Shown one piece after another: positions 17,423-24,637 of a stretch of 44,687 bases of DNA; within the stretch, counting starts at the first letter, position 1; each line of letters begins with the position of its first letter. Under the pieces are notes generated by a model. It was not told where the DNA came from, made no database searches, and worked only from the letters and a program-made list of their open reading frames with translations. Location: NCBI GenBank assembly GCA_016789745.1, contig JAEUQF010000069.1, positions 1-44,687 of the forward strand, in the 5' to 3' direction. This DNA is from Bryobacterales bacterium (lineage in GTDB: Bacteria > Acidobacteriota > Terriglobia > Bryobacterales > Bryobacteraceae). Made by a program: the position numbers and the translations under genes.

Positions 17423-19072
17423 ATGATGAAGCTGCGCGTGCCGTTAGTGCTGGTTATTGTCGCCGCCTTATTGGGGGCGCAAGAGGTATCGCAAAGCGGG
17501 CGGCGGCTGCGCGGGCCAAGACCGGTGGTGGCACTGCCGGAGCGCGCACCGGCGGTGATGGCGGCGTCGGTGCATCCGCTGGCAACGGAAGCCGCGTTGG
17601 AGATCCTGCGAAAGGGCGGCAATGCGGTGGACGCCGCGGTGGCCATCGGTTTCGTGCTGGCTGTGGTGCATCCGGAGGCGGGCAACATCGGCGGTGGCGG
17701 CTTTCTGTTGGCGCACATGGCGGACGGGCGCAGCACGGTGGTGGATTACGCCTTCAAGGCGCCGCAGGCGTTTCGTAAAGAGATCTACGCGGGTGAGAAG
17801 AACACCAACATCGGCTACAAGACCATTGGAGTGCCAGGGATGCCGGCGGGCATGGGCCGCGCGCATGCCAAGTTCGGCCGGTTGAAGTGGGCCGAGGTGC
17901 TGGAGCCGGCCCGGCGTCTGGCGCACAATGGCTTCCCGGCCTCACAGCGCATGGAGATCATCCTGGCCTTGCAGGTGCCGGTGATGAAGCCATTCGCCGA
18001 GACCGCGAAGATCTTTCTCAAAGGGAGTGACCAGCCCCTAAAGCAGGGCGATATGGTGGTGCAGAAGGACCTGGCGGCGACGATTGCGCGTTTGCAGAAG
18101 CATGGCTGGCAGGAGTTCTACACCGGGGAGACGGCGAAGCGCATGGTGCAGGATATCGGCGCCAACGGAGGCATCCTGACCGCACAGGATCTGGCCAGTT
18201 ACGAAGCCATCGACACGCAGCCGATCAAAGTGAACTACCGCGGCTATCCGGTGCTGATCACGGCGGGGCATTCTTCCGGCGGCACGACGCTGGCGGTGGC
18301 GTTGAACCTGCTCAACCGGTTCGAACTCAAGCTGGGCATGGAAGGCTCTTCGGCGGCGCGTCACCTGCAGGTAGAAGCGATGGGCGCCGGGGCGCGGGCG
18401 GCGCGGCTGATGACGTCCGGCAAGGTGCCGCTGGCGGAGTTGCTGAGCGATGGGTATACGAAGAAGCTGGCCGATGGCCTGTCACTGGATCGCGCGACGC
18501 CCCCTCCAGCGCCGCCCAGCGATGGCGGGGCCGAAGGCTTCGACACAACGCATTACACGGTGGTGGATAAAGACGGAAACATCGTCACCAACACCTATAC
18601 ACTGAACGGATTCTTCGGCAGCCAGGTGGTGGCCAAGGGCACGGGCGTGCTGATGAACAACTACATGAATCCACGGCGGACCGAAGCCGCCGGATCGCGG
18701 ATCTACTCCAGCATGACCCCCACGGTGCTGCTGCGGCAGGACGGCAAGCCCTGGGCGGCGTTCGGCAGTCCGGGCTCTGAGACCATCCCAAGCACGGTGC
18801 TGCAGATCGTGAACAACCTGGTGGATTTCAAGATGGGGCTGCGCGATGCGGTGGAGTATCCACGGATCCATGCCGGGCGGAGCGGCCCCGTGGACTTTGA
18901 ACCGGGAGCGCTGGTGTTCGATGTCGCCGAGCGGCTGAAGGACATGGGCCACGCACTGGCAAGGGAGGCGCGGTCGCAAGGAGACGTTAATGCCGTAGCC
19001 ATTGAAGAAGGTACAGGCTGGAAACTGGGCTGGGCCGACGGGCGGCGCGGTGGATTCGTGAAGGGCTACTGA
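17423..19072 (+). CDS. ggt: Gamma-glutamyltranspeptidase
   Basis: A 549-residue precursor with a signal peptide (about residues 1-19), so it is periplasmic. It cleaves the gamma-glutamyl bond of glutathione and related compounds and transfers the glutamyl group to water or amino acids. The large-subunit part has 'HPLATEAALEILRKGGNAVDAAVA' features and the glycine stretch 'EAGNIGGGGFLL'. The autocatalytic cleavage site and nucleophile is Thr375 in 'GFDTTHYTVVDKDGN'. The small subunit contains 'TYTLNGFFGS' and 'GSPGSETIPSTV', the latter close to but not identical with the usual GSPGG oxyanion segment. Length fits the family. It overlaps the convergent methyltransferase-like gene by seven bases. 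No operon partner is visible. Confidence 0.94.
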   Translation: MMKLRVPLVLVIVAALLGAQEVSQSGRRLRGPRPVVALPERAPAVMAASVHPLATEAALEILRKGGNAVDAAVAIGFVLAVVHPEAGNIGGGGFLLAHMADGRSTVVDYAFKAPQAFRKEIYAGEKNTNIGYKTIGVPGMPAGMGRAHAKFGRLKWAEVLEPARRLAHNGFPASQRMEIILALQVPVMKPFAETAKIFLKGSDQPLKQGDMVVQKDLAATIARLQKHGWQEFYTGETAKRMVQDIGANGGILTAQDLASYEAIDTQPIKVNYRGYPVLITAGHSSGGTTLAVALNLLNRFELKLGMEGSSAARHLQVEAMGAGARAARLMTSGKVPLAELLSDGYTKKLADGLSLDRATPPPAPPSDGGAEGFDTTHYTVVDKDGNIVTNTYTLNGFFGSQVVAKGTGVLMNNYMNPRRTEAAGSRIYSSMTPTVLLRQDGKPWAAFGSPGSETIPSTVLQIVNNLVDFKMGLRDAVEYPRIHAGRSGPVDFEPGALVFDVAERLKDMGHALAREARSQGDVNAVAIEEGTGWKLGWADGRRGGFVKGY

Positions 19073-20568
19073 CGGCGGCCGAGCGGCGGCGCACAGTCTT
19101 CCACGTAGAGGCATCCGGCCGAGACCAGGTCGGCGAGTACAGCGGCGAAGGCGCGGGGATCCGTATCGGGGCGAATGTGCCCTTGGGCGATGAGGCCGTC
19201 CACCAGTTGGCGTCCGTTGATCTGACCATCGCAGGCGGGCAGGAGCGCGGCGGCCAGCGGGTCGACTTCGGTATCGCTGACGAAGGGCGCGTCGACGTGG
19301 AGGGAGTGGCCGGTGACGCGCCACTCGCCCTGCTGGATCTCGCGGCGGATGCGCTGCGAAGCAGGAGCGGCGAGCAGGTTGCGGGTAAGGATCAGGTCTT
19401 CGGCGGCACCCTTGGCGCGGAGGGTCTCCCAATCGAGCAGCCATTCGATGGCGCCCGAAGCCACCGCGGATGGGTCCAGCGTGCGGCGGATCGTAAACGG
19501 CTGGCGAGGCTGGTCATGGCGTTGGATGACCAGCAGGAACGGCAGGAAGTGGACGATGCCAAGCCGGGCCACCTCCTGTTGCCAGGCCGGTACGTCTTCC
19601 ACGGCGATGTGGCCCACGCTGACGCTGGGCATGATGAACTCCAGCGGCGATTCCTTTCGAAACACCAGCAGGAGGATGTCGAAGGCCGTGTGGTCAGCAC
19701 CCAGCCAGCCGCGGACGCGATCTTCGAAGGGCTGCTCGCGGCGGTCATTGCCCACGGCGCGGCAATAAAAGCGGCCGCCGGGTGCCAGGACATCGGGCAG
19801 CTTTTCGACATGCAGGCCGGTGATGTGCGCGCCATCGGGACCGCCGGAATAGAAGATCCAGTTGTGGCGCAGCGCGGGCACGCAGGGCGGATGGGCGACC
19901 ACGCGATCGAACTGCAGGCCGGAAGCGGGCTCATAGGTATTGCCGCGGCGGGATTCGAAATCGGCGACGGCACTGAGGCGGGCGCTGAAGGAAGAACAGA
20001 GTGTAGAGCGCTCGGTCAGGTCGAAGCAGTAAGCGCGGTTGGCGAAGCGCTGGGCCGCCACCAGGGCCGCGGATCCGGCGCCGCCGCAGGCTTCCAGAAA
20101 GCGCTCACAGGGGGTGTGCGGGATGAAGGAAAGAAACTCCAGCGTACTGCTGAAATCCGGCGCCATGACGACATCTTCGGCGGAGTTGCGCGTGAGCCGA
20201 GTCGGGTCCCAGTGATCGGCCACGATATACATGCCGTACATGGGACGGATGCGCATGGGCGCGCGTACCATGCCGGCGTCGTCGGATTGCAACAGTCCGA
20301 GTGCGGTCAGGTCCGCGATGCCCTGCTCGCCAAGGGCCGCCAGCACGCGGTCGCGGGAAGCTTTACCGGCGCGCAGGAACAGGCCGATGAGCAGGCCCGC
20401 GGCATCGGTACCCTCCGGAACCAGGCCGTCTTCGTAGTGCGGCAGCAGCGCGTCATCGACGATGGCCTGCTGCTCCACGGAATCCTCGTTGAAGCCGGCA
20501 CGCTGGAACAACTCGCGGGCCCGGGCGAAGACTTCGTCGGAGGGAAAGCGAAGCGAGAGGGCGGCCAT
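19066..20568 (-). CDS. Methyltransferase-fold protein, copy 2 of a tandem pair
   Basis: A 500-residue protein clearly paralogous to the next gene upstream. The N-terminal 150 residues form an unrecognised helical domain ('MRIRPMYGMYIVADHWD' at its end). Residues about 154-300 are a Rossmann-like SAM-dependent methyltransferase domain, with the glycine-rich motif I 'RFLEACGGAGSAALVAA', an acidic strand 'AYCFDLTERS' and a degenerate catalytic motif His-Pro-Pro-Cys at 226-229. HemK/PrmC-like and N6-adenine enzymes have Asn-Pro-Pro-Tyr there. The C-terminal 180 residues end in what looks like a winged-helix region ('INGRQLVDGLIAQGHI'). The target is unknown. It is the last gene of the three-gene leftward arm of the T6SS-related locus, six bases after its paralogue. 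Loss of both Asn and Tyr in the NPPY motif makes classical activity doubtful. Confidence 0.75.
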   Translation of the reverse strand: MAALSLRFPSDEVFARARELFQRAGFNEDSVEQQAIVDDALLPHYEDGLVPEGTDAAGLLIGLFLRAGKASRDRVLAALGEQGIADLTALGLLQSDDAGMVRAPMRIRPMYGMYIVADHWDPTRLTRNSAEDVVMAPDFSSTLEFLSFIPHTPCERFLEACGGAGSAALVAAQRFANRAYCFDLTERSTLCSSFSARLSAVADFESRRGNTYEPASGLQFDRVVAHPPCVPALRHNWIFYSGGPDGAHITGLHVEKLPDVLAPGGRFYCRAVGNDRREQPFEDRVRGWLGADHTAFDILLLVFRKESPLEFIMPSVSVGHIAVEDVPAWQQEVARLGIVHFLPFLLVIQRHDQPRQPFTIRRTLDPSAVASGAIEWLLDWETLRAKGAAEDLILTRNLLAAPASQRIRREIQQGEWRVTGHSLHVDAPFVSDTEVDPLAAALLPACDGQINGRQLVDGLIAQGHIRPDTDPRAFAAVLADLVSAGCLYVEDCAPPLGRRQ

Positions 20569-20574
20569 GGAGCC

Positions 20575-22095
20575 TCAGGCTTCCTCGTCGACGTGAACAC
20601 GGGGCGGCGCCGGTTCAAAGCCTGCGACGCGGAGATAGCCGCCGGAGACCAGTTCCGCCAGCACGGAGGCAAAGCGGCGCGGATCGGCATCGGGGCGAAT
20701 CAGCCCTTCCTGTACGAAGGAACGCAGTAGTTGCAGACCGGTGATCTGTCCGTTGCAGCGCGGCAGCAGGAACACGGCCATGTGGTCGACATCCCATTCG
20801 CATTCATAGGGGAACTCGACGCGCAGTTTCTGACTCGCCATGCGCCACTCGCCTTCCTGGATTTCGTTGCGCACCAAGTGCATGGCAGGGGCGGCGGTAA
20901 GCGGGCTCATCAGGATGGCCTGTTCGGCCTGGCCCGTGGCGCGGGCAGTCTCCCAGGTGAGGAGCCAATCCAGTTCGGCCGGGCCGGTGTACTTGCCCTT
21001 GGTGCGGCGGACCGTGACTGGAACGCGCGGCGTGTCGTGGCGTTGTATGACAAGCCAGACCGCCAGGAAGCGCTGGATCTTGAGCGCTTCCATCTGCTTT
21101 TCCCACAACGGCAGGTCTTCCAGCGTCATGCGCTTTTGCAGCACAGCCTGCATGACGTTAGTCATGGGGTCGAGCACGCGCTGCACCTGCAGGAAGATGT
21201 CGTACTGATCGGCATCGGCGCCCAGAAAGCCGCGCACACGCCGTTCGAAGGGCTCATTCAGACGGTCGGTACCCAGGCAGCGGCAGTAGAGACGGCCGCC
21301 CGGCGCCAGAACCTTGGGAAGTTCTTCAAGGTGTTTGCGGGTGATGTGTTCGCCGTCGGGGCCGCCGGCCTGGTAGATCCAGGTATGGCGAAGAACGGGC
21401 ACGTAGGGCGGATGTGCGGCAATGCGGTCGAACTGCAGTCCGGCGGCGGGCTCAAACGTGTCGCCGCAGCGCGCTTCAAAGTCTTCCAGTCCGCTCAGGC
21501 GGGCGCTGAAGTTCGCGCAGACCGTGGAACGTTCGGTGATATCGAACGAATAGGCTTTCTTGGCATAGCGCTGGGCGGCGACAAGGGCCGCGGCGCCGGC
21601 ACCGCCGCAGGCTTCCAGAAACCGTTCGCAAGGTTTCAGGGGCAGATAAGAAAGATAGCTGAGCGTGTTGGCGTTGTCGGGCGGGAAGACCACGTCGTCG
21701 GGCAGGCCGGCGTTGGAATCGGCCGTGACGTCCCACAGATCGCTGACCACCCAGAAGCCGTACATGGGCCGGATGCGCATGCTGGCCCGATACCAATCCT
21801 CGTCTTCGGCGGGCGCGAGCAGGCCGAGTTCCAGCAGGTCTTCGAAACCCTGCGGGCCGAGGGTGTCGCTCAGTTGGAACTTGGGTGCTTTTCCGGCACG
21901 CAGGAACAGGCCGATGAGCGTGTCGGCAGCTCCGGCGTCGGCCGGGACGCATCCGTCCGGGAAGACATTGAACAGCGAGTGCGTGCCGGTGCGCTGCGCT
22001 TCGACGGCATCCTCATTGAACTGGGAGCGCACGAAGAGGTCGCGCGTGCGGGCGAAGACCTCGTCGGAGGCTTGGCGGAGCGGGATTTGCGTCAT
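20575..22095 (-). CDS. Methyltransferase-fold protein, copy 1 of a tandem pair
   Basis: A 506-residue paralogue of the following gene, collinear along the full length. It shares the opening 'SDEVFAR' helix, 'RAGKA', 'MRIRPMYG' and 'PCERFLEACGGAG'. Motif I is at 159-171, the acidic strand 'YSFDITERS' near 182-190, and the catalytic-position motif is His-Pro-Pro-Tyr at 228-231. Asn is therefore replaced by His but Tyr is kept. The pair 'GGPDGEHIT' and 'LAPGGRLYCR' complete the Rossmann core. SAM binding is likely. Methylation of a protein side chain would fit the HemK-like motif, but the target is not known. The gene starts seven bases after the scaffold gene, so it is almost certainly co-transcribed with it. 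The other copy has drifted further from the consensus, which suggests subfunctionalisation or a heteromeric pair. Confidence 0.77.
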   Translation of the reverse strand: MTQIPLRQASDEVFARTRDLFVRSQFNEDAVEAQRTGTHSLFNVFPDGCVPADAGAADTLIGLFLRAGKAPKFQLSDTLGPQGFEDLLELGLLAPAEDEDWYRASMRIRPMYGFWVVSDLWDVTADSNAGLPDDVVFPPDNANTLSYLSYLPLKPCERFLEACGGAGAAALVAAQRYAKKAYSFDITERSTVCANFSARLSGLEDFEARCGDTFEPAAGLQFDRIAAHPPYVPVLRHTWIYQAGGPDGEHITRKHLEELPKVLAPGGRLYCRCLGTDRLNEPFERRVRGFLGADADQYDIFLQVQRVLDPMTNVMQAVLQKRMTLEDLPLWEKQMEALKIQRFLAVWLVIQRHDTPRVPVTVRRTKGKYTGPAELDWLLTWETARATGQAEQAILMSPLTAAPAMHLVRNEIQEGEWRMASQKLRVEFPYECEWDVDHMAVFLLPRCNGQITGLQLLRSFVQEGLIRPDADPRRFASVLAELVSGGYLRVAGFEPAPPRVHVDEEA

Positions 22096-22102
22096 GAATT
22101 CC

Positions 22103-24436
22103 TTACTTCAATAGAGTGACGGCGGCGCCGATGAGCAGCAGCAGCACGATGACTACGAAGGCGATGATGGGCCCTTTGGGTAACCCCTTGGCAACGGCCG
22201 CGGCAGACGCTGCAGGCGCGGGCGGGGGTGGCGGCGGTGCCGGGACGGTGTTGCCCACGCTCATCATACGGGTGTAATCGCTGGGCCCGGCGGGCGCCGC
22301 GGGACCGGATCCCTGGCCACCGAAGGCCTGGAAGGATTGCGTAGCACCGAAGCCGCCACCGCCGGAAGGCGACGGGCCGGCCATGGGCGCGGCCGGTGCG
22401 GGCGCTACGGGCTTATCGCCGCCAAACAGCTTCTGGTACTCGTCCTTCATGGTGGGCTGGGCGGGGGCCGCAAAGGGACGGGCCGGAATGGCCCCTGCCT
22501 GGGGCTGACCGAACGCACCAGCCGACGGCGGCGGGGGGACGGGTGGCATCGACTGTCCAAAGCCGCCTGGGTTGCTGAAACCGGACGGCGGGGACACCAT
22601 CGGCTTCGCCAGCGGGCTGGTGGGCGCGGCGAAGGGATTCGGCTCCGACATGGACGGCGGAGGCGCGGCTACCGGAAGGGCTTGCTTGGGCGCAGGAGGC
22701 GCCTTAAAGATGGCGGTAAACTCGCTGGCCTCCTGTCTGGCCGGAGCGGGCGGAAAGCCCGGAGCGGCCGAAGGCGGCGGTGTCGCCAGCGGTGCCTCGC
22801 CCAGGGGCTGCATGGGCGATGCGGCGAACATCTGGGTGAAGCTGCCGGGACTGGCACTGGGCGGCGGCACGTTGGGAGCAGGCGGCGGTACGGAAGCAGA
22901 TGGCTTCTGGCCTGGTGTCGGCTGCGGGCCGGTTTGGAAGATGCTCGTGAACTCTCCCGGAGCGCCTGAGGGTGGCGGCGCGACGGGGGCGGACGGCACT
23001 ACCGGTGCGGCCGGGGCCGGCGGCTTGGCAAATGCCGGCGGAGTGAACGCCATGGTGAAGTCGCTGGCGGCCGGTTCCTTGCGCGTGGGCGGGGCGCTCG
23101 CCGCGGGGGCCGGCGGCACGGCGGCCGCGGGAGGTGGCGCAACGGCGCGGTTGTGCGCCGTCTGGAACATCTGGGTGAAATCGCCGGGCGACTCTGGCTT
23201 GGGAGGTGGAGGCGGCACGGGGTGGGGTGCCGGCGGGTCTGGAGGCTTCGGCGCTGGGGGCTGCGGGGTGATGTCGGACTTGCGGGTGACGGGCAGGCCG
23301 GTGGAAATCGGCTGGGGCCCGGTCTTGAACATCTGGGTAAACCCGGCGGTGTCGTCGAGGCTGGCGGAGGGAGTGGGTGTGGCAGGCGTGGACACGGCCG
23401 GCGCCTGGAACATCTGCGTGAAGCTGCCCTCCAACTTAGGCGGCTCGGCCGCGGCGGGCGGTTCCGGCGCCGCGGGCGCTTTGAACATCTGGGTAAAGGT
23501 GGGCTCCGGAGCGGCGGCGGGGGGTGGCGTTTTTGGCGGTGGGGGCGCGGCTTCCACCGGCGCCTTGGCCTCCACAGGCGGCACCTGGAACATCTGCGTG
23601 AAGGTCGGTTCAGCTTTCGGCGCCGAAGCGGGCGGCGATGGTGGTGCCGCGGCCGCCGGCGTCTGGAACATCTGGGTGAAGCTGGCTTCGGCCTTGGGCA
23701 GCGGCGGGCCCGGTTCGGCGAACTCCAACATCTCATTCAGATTGAGGGTGGGCTCGGGTTCCGGGCGCGGCGGCTTGACGGCCGGCGCGGGTGGTACCGG
23801 AGCCGGAACAGGCGGCGGCGCGGACACTGCCGGTGAGGGTACGGGCGGCACCTGGAAAACGCTCGTCACCGCAGGCTCGGCCGAAGAGGGGGCCACCGGA
23901 GGCAGCGGTGAGGCGGGTTCCGGCGATTTATTCGACTTCTGTGTCTTGGCCAGCACTTCCGCGGTGCTGAACATACGCGTGATGTCGGCGCCGGTTTCCG
24001 GCTCCCGGGGCGGGCGAACGGTCTTCGGGGCTGGCGGGTTAACGATGGCGGACATTGGTGTAACGGTGGGCGGCTCGCCATCGCCGGCAGGCACGCGCCA
24101 GCGGCCGACTCGGATGAGCGGATCGTAGGAGGGTTTGGGAGGGGCGGGGCTGACGGCCTGCACCCAATCGCGGAAGCTGTGGAACCCATCGAGCGGCAGG
24201 GTGACGACGTACGGAGTACCCATGTGTTCGCCGATCTCGAGCAGGCGCTGGCGGTTGTCGGCGGGCAGCGCGCGCAACTGCTCCAGCAGTTCAAATGGCG
24301 GCTCACTCTTGCCCGGCTGGCCCACGATCAGGTGGACCTGCACGGAACGCCCCGTATCGATCTCACGAGCCTGGAAGGTCTTCACACCGTCATCACGCAG
24401 AACTTCCACCAGCTCAAACTTTTTGTAAAAGCTCAT
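22103..24436 (-). CDS. Tail-anchored proline-rich scaffold with kinase N-lobe-like head and FTQMF repeats
   Basis: A 777-residue protein in three parts. Residues 7-94 align by eye with the N-lobe and hinge of the two kinases of this locus. 'FELVEVL' matches 'YELQEFL', 'GRSVQVHLI' matches 'GRTVAVKIL', and 'GTPYVVTLPLDGFHSFRDWV' matches the hinge up to 'SLRDAI'. The ATP-binding Lys is His and no C-lobe follows. Residues about 95-750 are a Pro/Ala-rich chain carrying 13 short F-T-x-x-F motifs. Residues 756-775 are a single membrane helix at the extreme C-terminus. The bulk of the protein is therefore cytoplasmic and probably disordered. A role as scaffold or substrate for the neighbouring kinases and the TssKLM complex is inference. 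AGGAG lies just before the ATG. First gene of the leftward arm, divergent from tssK. Confidence 0.85.
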   Translation of the reverse strand: MSFYKKFELVEVLRDDGVKTFQAREIDTGRSVQVHLIVGQPGKSEPPFELLEQLRALPADNRQRLLEIGEHMGTPYVVTLPLDGFHSFRDWVQAVSPAPPKPSYDPLIRVGRWRVPAGDGEPPTVTPMSAIVNPPAPKTVRPPREPETGADITRMFSTAEVLAKTQKSNKSPEPASPLPPVAPSSAEPAVTSVFQVPPVPSPAVSAPPPVPAPVPPAPAVKPPRPEPEPTLNLNEMLEFAEPGPPLPKAEASFTQMFQTPAAAAPPSPPASAPKAEPTFTQMFQVPPVEAKAPVEAAPPPPKTPPPAAAPEPTFTQMFKAPAAPEPPAAAEPPKLEGSFTQMFQAPAVSTPATPTPSASLDDTAGFTQMFKTGPQPISTGLPVTRKSDITPQPPAPKPPDPPAPHPVPPPPPKPESPGDFTQMFQTAHNRAVAPPPAAAVPPAPAASAPPTRKEPAASDFTMAFTPPAFAKPPAPAAPVVPSAPVAPPPSGAPGEFTSIFQTGPQPTPGQKPSASVPPPAPNVPPPSASPGSFTQMFAASPMQPLGEAPLATPPPSAAPGFPPAPARQEASEFTAIFKAPPAPKQALPVAAPPPSMSEPNPFAAPTSPLAKPMVSPPSGFSNPGGFGQSMPPVPPPPSAGAFGQPQAGAIPARPFAAPAQPTMKDEYQKLFGGDKPVAPAPAAPMAGPSPSGGGGFGATQSFQAFGGQGSGPAAPAGPSDYTRMMSVGNTVPAPPPPPPAPAASAAAVAKGLPKGPIIAFVVIVLLLLIGAAVTLLK
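22262..23986 (-). repeat. Thirteen FTQMF-type linear motifs within the scaffold gene
   Basis: Exact Phe-Thr-Gln-Met-Phe occurs seven times, starting at residues 253, 279, 314, 339, 366, 420 and 533. Variants are ITRMF (152), VTSVF (190), FTMAF (460), FTSIF (496), FTAIF (573) and YTRMM (721). Most are preceded by Ser, Asp, Glu or Gly and followed by Gln or Lys. Spacing ranges from about 25 to 150 residues of Pro-rich linker. At the DNA level the coding strand repeats a short TTCACCCAGATGTT-like block (its complement reads AACATCTGGGTGAA), with synonymous changes between copies, so selection appears to act on the peptide. Confidence 0.85.
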
Positions 24437-24637
24437 CGCCGCTCCTACTCTACACTACACCTTACCCTGAGATAGCGAAATTCGCCCTCGGATCCCATCA
24501 TCGACTGACCATTTTTTTTGTTGGAATGCGCTTTCCTTAGGTGAGGGTATCGTGGTGAGCACTCTATGGTAGAGTATGGGTTGCCCGGTAGCGGCTTGCC
24601 TGCCGCCGCGGCTATTTTTGGCGGAACTCCCTTTGCT
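24437..24637. promoter_or_regulatory. Divergent promoter region of the T6SS-related locus
   Basis: These 201 bases separate the scaffold gene from tssK and must contain the promoters of both arms. They are less GC-rich than the coding flanks and include a run of eight T at 24512-24519. A perfect inverted repeat ACTCTA-TGG-TAGAGT lies at 24561-24575. Its right arm is part of GTAGAGTA (24569-24576), and the same octamer occurs inverted (TACTCTAC) at 24446-24453 beside the scaffold ribosome site. A regulator binding both ends is possible. No clear -35/-10 pair could be assigned. Confidence 0.45.

Noticed and set aside
22572..24128. A 518-residue Gly/Ala-rich open frame on the plus strand
   Set aside because: It is exactly antisense to the Pro/Ala-rich scaffold gene, whose biased GC-rich codons keep the opposite frames open; it has no ribosome site or recognisable domain.
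24512..24519. Run of eight T as a possible terminator
   Set aside because: No GC-rich stem precedes it on either strand, and it lies between two divergent gene starts where a terminator is not expected.
24566..24637. Longer TssK start at 24566
   Set aside because: The 24 added residues do not resemble TssK N-termini and would place the start codon inside the palindrome.
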